DNA from: Bacillota bacterium
Lineage (GTDB): Bacteria > Bacillota_A > Clostridia > Acetivibrionales > DUMB01
Assembly: GCA_023621975.1 (NCBI GenBank)
Contig: JAMOAC010000336.1
Span: 1 to 5,097, forward strand
Direction of reading: 5' to 3'
Length of the DNA: 5,097 nucleotides
Shown here: in pieces, positions 1 through 5,097 of the stretch
How positions within the stretch are numbered: position 1 is the stretch's first letter
Layout: each line of letters starts with the position of its first letter
Program-made: the position numbers and the translations under genes
The notes under the pieces: model-generated
What the model saw: only the letters and a program-made list of their open reading frames with translations
What the model was told of the DNA's origin: nothing
Databases searched by the model: none

Positions 1-1058
1 TAAAGCATATCTTTTATTTCCTGTACGCTCCTGTCATCATATACGTCAAACTGGCCTTCCGTCTTTTGTCCAAGCGCATATCCTCCTACTTCCGTCGACG
101 ACCCGGCCGACATTTTTGTCACCCCAAGCCCCACCAGGTTGTCACGAAGTTCAGGCCGCTCTCTTGTTGATATGGTAATGCCGACCCTGGGCATATAAAG
201 CCTCAAAGCAAGCATAATCTGGACAAGTTTTCTGTCGCTGACTTCAAACCTGGGCTTGAAATGGCTTGCACTCGGCCTTATACGGGGCAGGGAGACGCTT
301 ATTTCAGTATCCGGGTACTTGTCCTGCAAGTAACAGGCATGCAAACCTGTAAAAAAAGCTTCGCTTGTCACATTTTCCAATCCCAGCAGCGCACCGATTC
401 CAACGCTCCTCATTGATGCCATGCAGGCACGTTCGGGAGCGTCAAGCCTGTATCTGTAATCATGTTTTGGGCCTTTTGGATGCAGTACCTTGTATGTTTC
501 CTCGTTATATACCTCCTGGAACATTGTAAACCCGTCAACCCCTGAGTCAGCCAGCTCCTTGTATTCGTGTAGTTCAAGAGGGTATACTTCTATTGAAATT
601 GAAGTAAAATATCTTTTTAAAACTTCAACACATTGCTTAATATACGATACCGGGCTGTGCTTCCTTGACTCACCTGTTAAAATCAATATATGCCTGTGGC
701 CTGTTGACGAAATTGCTTTTGCTTCCTTTTCCACTTCCTCCATGCTTAACTTCCTGCGGGTTATTTTGTTGTTATAATTGAATCCACAGTAAACGCAGTG
801 GTTGGTGCAGAAATTTGACAGGTAAAGAGGGGCAAACAGGAATATCACTTTACCAAAATGCTGAATGGTAAGCTGCTGCGATTTTCTTGCCATTTCTTCC
901 AGATACCTTCCTGCAGTGTCAGAAAGCAGCGCCAGGTAATCGAGTTCATTAAGATTTTCTTTGCTGATAATCCTTAAAACATCCTCGTCCTTTATGCTTT
1001 CAAGGAATTTTTCAAAATTAAAATCCCTGTATTCAAGATACCTTTCATAAAAGCTCAT
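1..1058 (-). CDS. thiH: 2-iminoacetate synthase ThiH, radical SAM tyrosine lyase (3' end outside window)
   Basis: ThiH is a radical SAM enzyme that cleaves tyrosine to dehydroglycine (2-iminoacetate) and p-cresol. It supplies the glycine-like part of the thiamine thiazole ring to ThiG, in the cytoplasm and under anaerobic conditions. Reading the minus strand from the ATG at 1058 gives 352 residues with no stop before the window edge. The radical SAM cluster motif CTNHCVYC has Cys84, Cys88 and Cys91, the ligands of the 4Fe-4S cluster. Other ThiH-like stretches are FAPLYLSNFC just before it, HILILTGE (123-130), EVYPLE (157-162), GLEN (226-229) and SAGSSTEVGGY (317-327). The family is usually about 365-380 residues, so only some 15-25 C-terminal residues appear to be missing. 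The start is supported by AGAAGG (1066-1071) seven bases upstream. It follows thiG after 93 bases with no visible terminator or promoter, so it is probably co-transcribed under the TPP riboswitch. Identification is firm. Confidence 0.96.
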   Translation of the reverse strand, partial: MSFYERYLEYRDFNFEKFLESIKDEDVLRIISKENLNELDYLALLSDTAGRYLEEMARKSQQLTIQHFGKVIFLFAPLYLSNFCTNHCVYCGFNYNNKITRRKLSMEEVEKEAKAISSTGHRHILILTGESRKHSPVSYIKQCVEVLKRYFTSISIEVYPLELHEYKELADSGVDGFTMFQEVYNEETYKVLHPKGPKHDYRYRLDAPERACMASMRSVGIGALLGLENVTSEAFFTGLHACYLQDKYPDTEISVSLPRIRPSASHFKPRFEVSDRKLVQIMLALRLYMPRVGITISTRERPELRDNLVGLGVTKMSAGSSTEVGGYALGQKTEGQFDVYDDRSVQEIKDML

Positions 1059-1151
1059 TCACAGACCTTCTTTCCCTTACCCTTGTTCTCACTTTCCTTA
1101 CAACTATTTCAATCCGCGCATTCTTAATCGGCTATTGCAGGTCGTATATTA

Positions 1152-1922
1152 TTAATCACGCAGAAAGCCCGTTAAAGGTGATGATGCCTCGGCATATTCC
1201 TTTACCGTACCTGTACCGGAAATATAAGCTGCCCTGCCTGCTTTGACGGCAAGGCTGAAGGCTTCAGCCATCATAACCGGATCTCCCGCAGTGGCAATAG
1301 CCGTATTTACCAGCACTGCAGCAGCCCCTATTTCCATTGATTCGGCTGCATCCGACGGTTTTCCAAGGCCTGCGTCCACAATGACAGGAAGATCAATTTC
1401 ATTGACCAGTATTTTGACAAGCTCCCTTGTTTTCAGCCCCTTGTTTGTGCCTATTGGAGCCCCGAGAGGCATTACTGCTGCTGCCCCCGCATCCCTGAGC
1501 CTTCTTGCAGCCATCAGGTCCGGGCACATGTATGGCAACACCACAAAACCTTCCCTGGCTAGTATTTCTGTTGCCTTTATTGTTTCCATGTTATCCGGAA
1601 GAAGGTATTTGTTATCGGAAATAACCTCAATTTTTATCCAGTTGCCGCATCCTGCAGCCCTTGCCAACCTGGCAATTCTGACAGCTTCCTCTGCATTACG
1701 GGCACCGGAGGTATTCGGCATGATGATGCAGTCCTTTGGAATATAATTCAACATGTTTTCTTCTTCTGAATCAAAATCTATCCTTCTTAAAGCAACAGTA
1801 ACAACCTGTACTCCCGAAGCTTTGATTACCTCAGGAATGAGCTTGTTGGAAGAAAATTTGCCGGTACCTATAAAAAGCCTGCTTTCCAATTCTCTTCCCC
1901 CGATGATTAATTTATCACCCAT
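1152..1922 (-). CDS. thiG: Thiazole synthase ThiG
   Basis: ThiG is a cytoplasmic TIM-barrel enzyme. It condenses 1-deoxy-D-xylulose 5-phosphate, dehydroglycine from ThiH and sulfur from ThiS thiocarboxylate into the thiamine thiazole phosphate. The 256-residue product has the family's normal length and is intact. Visible family features are the N-terminal [17 protein letters not shown] (6-22), [13 protein letters not shown] (68-80), NWIKIEV (94-100), LPYMCPD (129-135), [12 protein letters not shown] (151-162), [19 protein letters not shown] (182-200) and the C-terminal SSPLTGF (247-253). Lys97 in the IKIEV stretch corresponds to the lysine that forms the Schiff base with the sugar phosphate in characterised ThiG. 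The ATG start is supported by GGAGG (1929-1933) six bases upstream. The gene is the first one downstream of the TPP riboswitch and terminator, so it should be transcribed only when TPP is scarce. thiH follows it. No thiS or thiF lies between the leader and thiG. Identification is firm. Confidence 0.98.
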   Translation of the reverse strand: MGDKLIIGGRELESRLFIGTGKFSSNKLIPEVIKASGVQVVTVALRRIDFDSEEENMLNYIPKDCIIMPNTSGARNAEEAVRIARLARAAGCGNWIKIEVISDNKYLLPDNMETIKATEILAREGFVVLPYMCPDLMAARRLRDAGAAAVMPLGAPIGTNKGLKTRELVKILVNEIDLPVIVDAGLGKPSDAAESMEIGAAAVLVNTAIATAGDPVMMAEAFSLAVKAGRAAYISGTGTVKEYAEASSPLTGFLRD

Positions 1923-2061
1923 GTTAAACCTCCATCAAAAAAATAATATTGCGCCCATTGCCGCTTTGAATTTGTTAGTTTTACCACCGGCCGCATTTAC
2001 CTTATCTGGCAGAGTAGACATCTGTAGGGGAAACAAATTGGATAATCTTTGGAAATGCAAT
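1923..2061 (-). other. Leader between riboswitch terminator and thiG, no convincing gene
   Basis: These 139 bases separate the attenuator's T-tract from the thiG start. The only conventional open frame on the minus strand starts at 2021, ends at 1935 and encodes 28 residues (beginning MSTLPDKVNAAGGKTNK). It has no Shine-Dalgarno sequence, since the bases before its ATG are pyrimidine-rich. It ends two bases before the thiG ribosome binding site. I do not recognise it, and it is too short to be ThiS (about 65 residues). I regard the stretch as untranslated leader that carries the thiG ribosome binding site. Confidence 0.6.
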
Positions 2062-2088
2062 AAAAAAAGCTTACCACCAGGATAAGCT
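2062..2088 (-). terminator. Rho-independent terminator, expression platform of the TPP riboswitch
   Basis: On the minus strand the sequence reads AGCTTATCC, a TGGT loop, then GGTAAGCT running into a block of seven Ts. The stem has eight pairs with one bulged T. It starts 24 bases after the 3' end of the aptamer and ends 140 bases before thiG, which is the usual arrangement for transcriptional attenuation. An alternative pairing is visible: GGGAAGC at the 3' edge of the aptamer (2115-2121) can pair with GCTTATCC (2080-2087), the 5' arm of this stem, with one bulged base. Forming that antiterminator would break both the aptamer's closing helix and the terminator. I infer that TPP binding keeps the aptamer closed and lets the terminator form, shutting off thiGH. 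Confidence 0.88.
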
Positions 2089-2112
2089 ACAGGAACAAAT
2101 GCATAATTGATT

Positions 2113-2198
2113 TTGCTTCCCTACGATGGTACTAACCATATCAGGTTCAAAGGGTTGAGATATAAATATCTCTCTCAGCATTGCGGCACCCCTAGCAA
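2113..2198 (-). ncRNA. TPP (thiamine pyrophosphate) riboswitch aptamer, THI element
   Basis: The minus strand carries the hallmark conserved blocks of the TPP aptamer in order: AGGGGTGC, GCTGAGAG, AACCCTTTGAACCTGAT, then CGTAGGGAAGC. The closing helix P1 is TTGCT (2194-2198) with AGCAA (2113-2117). The pyrimidine-binding CTGAGA lies at about 2173-2178. A P3 extension is formed by GAGATAT and ATATCTC. The pyrophosphate-binding arm contains a hairpin ATGGT-TAGT-ACCAT. This element senses thiamine pyrophosphate in the nascent transcript. It sits just downstream of the promoter at 2217-2245 and upstream of an intrinsic terminator, so it controls thiG and thiH by transcription attenuation. The aptamer looks complete, with no conserved block missing. 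Confidence 0.98.
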
Positions 2199-2216
2199 TA
2201 ATATTGAGTTTTTTTA

Positions 2217-2245
2217 ATTATACCATGTCAGAGCATATTATGCAA
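2217..2245 (-). promoter_or_regulatory. Sigma-A promoter of the thiGH operon
   Basis: On the minus strand there is a TTGCAT -35 box (2240-2245), a spacer of exactly 17 bases, and a perfect TATAAT -10 box (2217-2222). The predicted transcription start is near 2210, about a dozen bases before the first base of the riboswitch P1 helix. That is the spacing expected for a riboswitch leader. The -35 box differs from TTGACA at two positions, so the promoter should be good but not maximal. Regulation is most likely through the riboswitch downstream rather than at initiation. Confidence 0.8.
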
Positions 2246-2289
2246 ATAATACATATGTTTTCTTTCATTGCATTATATGCCATACTTGC

Positions 2290-2397
2290 AATTTGACATG
2301 ATTTTAATTTGACATATTTTAATTTGACATATTTTTTTATTTTACCATATTTGTATTCTACCAAATTTATAATTTTCAGAATTTACAATTTGCCATA
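2290..2397. repeat. Degenerate 15-bp direct repeats, TTTTAATTTGACATA unit
   Basis: Two exact tandem copies of TTTTAATTTGACATA lie at 2302-2316 and 2317-2331. The core AATTTGACAT occurs a third time at 2290-2299, 16 bases upstream of its next copy. Looser copies with about three mismatches lie at 2335-2349 (TTTTATTTTACCATA) and 2383-2397 (TTACAATTTGCCATA). The cluster lies roughly 45-150 bases upstream of the thi promoter. It may be an array of protein-binding sites, or simply slippage in AT-rich DNA. The role is unknown. Confidence 0.65.
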
Positions 2398-2526
2398 TAT
2401 GTTTTTATTTAAATGTTCCTATAATGTAATATCAATTTTACCTGCTGAGAATAAACAATAATTTTTGTTCCAATTGAACAATGCTTTCACCAACCCGCTC
2501 AAATCATGCATTATTTATTTATATCT

Positions 2527-4152
2527 TTATCTCTTTCCGGCTGTCAGAGGCGCGTATCTCTCAATAACTTTTTCGGCTGCTTTAATTCCGTCCACAGCAG
2601 ATGACATAATACCTCCTGCATAACCGGTCCCTTCTCCCACAGGGTATAACCCCTGTATATTGGACAGGTAATTTTCATCCCTGATTATCCTCACCGGTGA
2701 CGAACTCCTGGTTTCAACTCCTGTCAAAATACTATCAGGCATGGCAAATCCCTTGATCTTGCTATCAAAATACGCTATCGCTTCCTTAAGGGTTTCAACC
2801 ACGTAATCAGGCAGGCATTCCCTGAGTGGGGCAAACACAACACCTGGTTTGTAGGTGGGCCTTACATCCCCCCAGCCGCTGCTTGGCCGGTCGGCAAGAA
2901 AATCTCCCGTTAGCTGAACAGGAGCCCGATAATTACCTCCACCAAGCTGGAAAGCGAGCCGTTCCCATTTCCTCTGGAATTCAACCCCCGCCAGAGGGTG
3001 CGGGCTTTGAAAATCATCAGGAGTAACACTTACCAGCAAAGCTGAATTGGCATTGGACCCGTCCCTTCTGTATTCACTCATGCCATTGGTAACAAGGCAA
3101 CCCTTTTCAGAAGCGGCAGCTACCACATAACCTCCGGGGCACATGCAAAATGTATAGGCACCCCTTCCGTTCTTGGCATGATATGACAGTTTGTAATCCG
3201 CCGCTCCCAATACGGGATGTTCGGCAAATTGGCCGTATTGCGCCCTGTTGATTAACTCCTGGGGGTGCTCAATCCTTAAACCTATTGAAAAAGGTTTATG
3301 ATTCATTTTCACGCCTCTTTGGTACAGCACCTCGAAAGTATCCCGTGCGCTATGGCCTATTGCCAGCATGACAACATTACAGTTAAGCCTTTCTTTGTCG
3401 TTGATGATAACAGCTTCAATGCTTCCGCTTTTAATGACAAAGTCAGTTACTTTGGCTCTGAACCTTACTTCTCCGCCATTTTCAATAATTTCCTGCCTGA
3501 TATTTTTAACTACGGATTTCAGCAAATCAGTTCCTATGTGGGGTTTGTTCCTGTACAATATATCCTCCGGTGCGCCTGCCCTCACAAATTCCTCCAGCAC
3601 CGTGCGGCATCTTCTGTCATTTATCAGTGTAGTAAGCTTCCCGTCAGAAAATGTTCCCGCTCCACCTTCTCCAAACTGCACGTTGCTTTCCGGATCAAGC
3701 TCTCCTCCGTTCCAGAATTCATTTACCCTGGCATTTCTTGTTTCCACATCATCTCCTCTTTCAAGGACAACAGGCTTATATCCGCTCCTTGACAGAAACA
3801 GCCCCGCAAAAAGCCCTGCCGGACCGGTTCCGATAATTACCGGGCGTTCAGCCAGTTTTTCGGTTCCCGGCTGCACTCCTTTGTAAGTCAGGTCCGGGGC
3901 AGGTATTATTCCAATTGAACCGTATTTACGAAGTATTCTTTCTTCGCTGCTGACGTCAACGTCCACTGTGTATACAAAATTTATGTCATCCTTTTTTCTG
4001 GCATCAATTGACTTTTTAAATATTTTAAATCCATGCAGTTCTTTCTCGGAAATTTTTAATTTGGATAGTATTTTCTTTCTTAGTGCCACTTTCTCCGAAT
4101 CGGGGTCCGCGGCTTCATTTATTCCTACCTTTATATTGGAAATCCTGACCAT
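2527..4152 (-). CDS. COG2509-type FAD-dependent dehydrogenase-like flavoprotein, substrate unknown
   Basis: This 541-residue protein is a probably cytoplasmic NAD(P)/FAD-dependent oxidoreductase of the type annotated as uncharacterised FAD-dependent dehydrogenase (COG2509). The physiological reaction is not known to me. Residues 1-100 form a charged N-terminal domain. The dinucleotide-binding fold then starts with PVIIGTGPAGLFAG (104-117), with the ribose-binding acid near VVLERG (128-133). Next come FGEGGAGTFSDGKL (160-173), a second nucleotide-contact strand VVMLAIGHSA (260-269), the Cys-x-Cys stretch TFCMCPGG (334-341) and TRSSSPVRI (481-489). The C-terminal GLYPVGEGTGYAGGIMSSAVDG (501-522) closes the FAD site. 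No signal peptide or membrane segment is visible. Length matches the family and the gene is intact. The ATG start follows a perfect AGGAGG (4159-4164) by six bases. Its upstream neighbour is another FAD protein, with 123 bases and a palindrome between them. Family assignment is confident; function is not. Confidence 0.9.
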   Translation of the reverse strand: MVRISNIKVGINEAADPDSEKVALRKKILSKLKISEKELHGFKIFKKSIDARKKDDINFVYTVDVDVSSEERILRKYGSIGIIPAPDLTYKGVQPGTEKLAERPVIIGTGPAGLFAGLFLSRSGYKPVVLERGDDVETRNARVNEFWNGGELDPESNVQFGEGGAGTFSDGKLTTLINDRRCRTVLEEFVRAGAPEDILYRNKPHIGTDLLKSVVKNIRQEIIENGGEVRFRAKVTDFVIKSGSIEAVIINDKERLNCNVVMLAIGHSARDTFEVLYQRGVKMNHKPFSIGLRIEHPQELINRAQYGQFAEHPVLGAADYKLSYHAKNGRGAYTFCMCPGGYVVAAASEKGCLVTNGMSEYRRDGSNANSALLVSVTPDDFQSPHPLAGVEFQRKWERLAFQLGGGNYRAPVQLTGDFLADRPSSGWGDVRPTYKPGVVFAPLRECLPDYVVETLKEAIAYFDSKIKGFAMPDSILTGVETRSSSPVRIIRDENYLSNIQGLYPVGEGTGYAGGIMSSAVDGIKAAEKVIERYAPLTAGKR

Positions 4153-4205
4153 TTAAATCCTCCTGTTGTTTAAAATAATCTCGCCAGTGGATGACCGGTT
4201 CCGGC

Positions 4206-4265
4206 AGTTGACAGGAGACTGTCCCTTGTTACAAAAATGTGACAAGGAACCGCTCCCTGTCAACT
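4206..4265. repeat. 60-bp imperfect palindrome, possible REP-like intergenic element
   Basis: The element is symmetric around a single centre with no bulges. The outer arms are a perfect 10-bp match, AGTTGACAGG (4206-4215) with CCTGTCAACT (4256-4265). The inner arms CCTTGTTAC (4224-4232) and GTGACAAGG (4239-4247) give nine pairs including one G-U, around an AAAAAT loop. The connecting bases are partly paired (C4219-G4252, G4221-C4250, T4222-A4249). It begins ten bases after the stop codon of the upstream flavoprotein gene. It has no T-run on the minus strand, so it is not a standard terminator. Related words lie outside it: CGGTTCC (4196-4202) mirrors GGAACCG (4246-4252), and another CCTGTCC lies at 4270-4276. 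Similar GGTTCC/CTTGTCAC/CCTGTC palindromes are, from memory, dispersed in clostridial genomes. Confidence 0.82.
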
Positions 4266-4275
4266 ACCCCCTGTC

Positions 4276-5097
4276 CTATGGCAAAGCGGCATATTGTCCT
4301 GCGACAAAGCCCGACGACCATGCCCATTGGAGATTGAAGCCGCCGCACATACCGTCTATGTCAATTATCTCTCCCGCAAAATATAAACCTTTTTGGAGCC
4401 TGGACTCCATCGTTTTCTGATCTATCTCCCTTGTATCAACGCCGCCTGCAGTTACCTGGGCGTTGGTCCAGCTTAATGTCCCCCTTATCTTGAATCTCCA
4501 GTCAAGTAGCATGTCCACTATTCTTTCCCGTTCCCGGGATGACAAACTGCCGACGGGGCGCTTAATATCCTCAATTCCCGCCTCTGAAAGTATCACGGGT
4601 ATCAGCCTTTTATTTATGAATCCCACAAAACTAAAGTCAGCCGGCTTTTGTGGAGCTGTCTGAATTCGTTTGTTAATAAGGCTCCGCAACTCTTCCCTGT
4701 TCATCATATCCATTATTGTTATTTTTAAATATGCTTCCTTGCCCGCATTTAAAAGTTCTCCGGCTTTTCTGCTTATCTGCAGAATCGGCGGGCCTGATAC
4801 GCCGTAATTGGTGAAAAGTATGTCTCCCCTGTCCCTATCAACGGATTTGTCATTATATATAATCTCCGCCGTTCCCACAAATTTTACGCCTTCGATGCGT
4901 TTGAAAAAAGAACCGTGCAGCATTATTTGAACCAGTGCAGGAAAAACAGGCGTAACCGTATGCCCGAGCTTTTTTGCCAGCTCATACCCGTTTCCGTCAG
5001 AGCCGCTGGAAGGCATGGCCTTACCGCCTGTAGCAATAATTACGCTGTCAGCTTCATATTTTTTCCCGTTGTCCGTATATAAAATAAATTTCCCGTT
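4276..5097 (-). CDS. HI0933/YhiN/BaiN-like FAD flavoprotein (5' end outside window)
   Basis: The visible part is 273 residues, open to the right edge, with the N-terminus outside. The first in-frame ATG (5016) is internal, because the 27 codons before it continue the family sequence, including the nucleotide-fold stretch VIIATGGKA. Numbering from the first visible codon, recognisable elements are IATGG (21-25), GSDGNGYELAKKLGH (32-46), PALVQ (53-57), LFTNYGVSGPPIL (94-106), the QVTAGGV stretch (214-220) and the C-terminal GLYFAGEIIDIDGMCGGFNLQWAWSSG (237-263). This matches the HI0933-like flavoproteins (YhiN, BaiN, 'aminoacetone oxidase family'), usually about 400 residues, so roughly 130-140 residues are missing. 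Members bind FAD. A clostridial relative, BaiN, has been linked to bile acid reduction, but that cannot be transferred here. It lies upstream of, and in the same direction as, the COG2509-type gene. Family assignment is strong; substrate is unknown. Confidence 0.92.
   Translation of the reverse strand, partial: NGKFILYTDNGKKYEADSVIIATGGKAMPSSGSDGNGYELAKKLGHTVTPVFPALVQIMLHGSFFKRIEGVKFVGTAEIIYNDKSVDRDRGDILFTNYGVSGPPILQISRKAGELLNAGKEAYLKITIMDMMNREELRSLINKRIQTAPQKPADFSFVGFINKRLIPVILSEAGIEDIKRPVGSLSSRERERIVDMLLDWRFKIRGTLSWTNAQVTAGGVDTREIDQKTMESRLQKGLYFAGEIIDIDGMCGGFNLQWAWSSGFVAGQYAALP

Larger units (their letters stand above)
2199..2526. other. AT-rich intergenic region between the COG2509 flavoprotein gene and the thi leader
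   Basis: About 330 very AT-rich bases with no plausible coding frame on either strand. The left end holds the thi promoter. The middle holds the degenerate 15-bp repeats described separately. Near the right end (about 2467-2483) is a short inverted repeat, TTGTTC-CAATT-GAACAA. It is not followed by a T-run on the minus strand, so it is not a standard terminator. I therefore see no convincing intrinsic terminator for the flavoprotein gene that ends at 2527. Read-through from that gene into the thi leader cannot be excluded, though any such transcript would still pass through the riboswitch. Confidence 0.7.

Noticed and set aside
490..777. 95-codon plus-strand frame
   Set aside because: It is antisense to the middle of thiH, across the region next to the radical SAM motif. 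There is no supporting ribosome binding site or family resemblance.
1243..1746. 167-codon open frame on the plus strand, antisense to thiG
   Set aside because: It lies wholly inside thiG. Its composition (Ala, Ser, Thr and Ile rich, low complexity) is what the complement of a thiG codon pattern gives, and it has no recognisable domain.
1935..2021. 28-codon minus-strand frame between the riboswitch terminator and thiG, considered as a leader peptide or ThiS remnant
   Set aside because: There is no Shine-Dalgarno sequence. The internal AAGG is followed by 13 more residues, whereas ThiS ends in Gly-Gly, and the upstream frame does not align with ThiS.
2272..2277. Second TATAAT on the minus strand, considered as an additional thi promoter
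   Set aside because: The hexamer 17 bases upstream (CATGTC, 2295-2300) is not a -35 box and there is no TG extension at the proper position. The promoter at 2217-2245 is far better placed.
3298..3886. Two long overlapping plus-strand frames (3298-3792 and 3368-3886) antisense to the COG2509-type gene
   Set aside because: Both are shadows of a confidently identified gene, have no homologous motifs and overlap each other in different frames.
4206..4265. The palindrome considered as a rho-independent terminator for the HI0933-like gene
   Set aside because: The minus strand after the hairpin continues GC-mixed (GCCGGAACCGG), with no run of Ts.
4276..5016. Treating the ATG at 5016 as the true start of the HI0933-like protein
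   Set aside because: The frame stays open to the window edge, and the upstream residues include the family's VIIATGG nucleotide-fold strand, so the gene starts outside the window.

Overview
The window looks like a chromosomal segment from a low-to-moderate GC, anaerobic Firmicute of the class Clostridia. This is inferred from several things together: AGGAGG-type ribosome binding sites, a classic sigma-A promoter, a TPP riboswitch with a transcriptional terminator, oxygen-sensitive ThiH rather than ThiO, and flavoprotein families common in clostridia. No species can be named from sequence alone. All recognisable genes lie on the minus strand, so transcription runs from high to low coordinates.

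Layout from right to left (the direction of transcription). (1) 4276-5097: the C-terminal two thirds of an HI0933/YhiN/BaiN-like FAD flavoprotein, cut by the window edge. (2) 4206-4265: a 60-bp in-register imperfect palindrome resembling a REP-type intergenic element. (3) 2527-4152: a complete 541-residue FAD-dependent dehydrogenase-like protein of the COG2509 type, biochemically uncharacterised. (4) About 2199-2526: an AT-rich gap with degenerate 15-bp repeats and, at its left end, a strong promoter. (5) 2062-2198: a TPP riboswitch followed by a rho-independent terminator. (6) 1152-1922: thiG, complete. (7) 1-1058: thiH, lacking only its last residues at the window edge.

The left half is a thiamine thiazole biosynthesis operon under direct TPP feedback. 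ThiH makes dehydroglycine from tyrosine, and ThiG joins it with deoxyxylulose phosphate and sulfur from ThiS thiocarboxylate to build the thiazole. When TPP is high, the aptamer folds and the terminator at 2062-2088 stops transcription before thiG. When it is low, the 3' edge of the aptamer can pair with the 5' arm of the terminator and let transcription through. The sulfur carrier thiS and its activator thiF, often near thiG, are not between the riboswitch and thiG and must lie elsewhere.

The right half holds two unrelated-in-detail flavoproteins in tandem, separated by the palindrome. Their substrates are unknown. I see no clear evidence of a wholly novel system here. The items most worth a second look are the palindromic element, the 15-bp repeat cluster, the missing thiS, and the uncharacterised flavoprotein pair.
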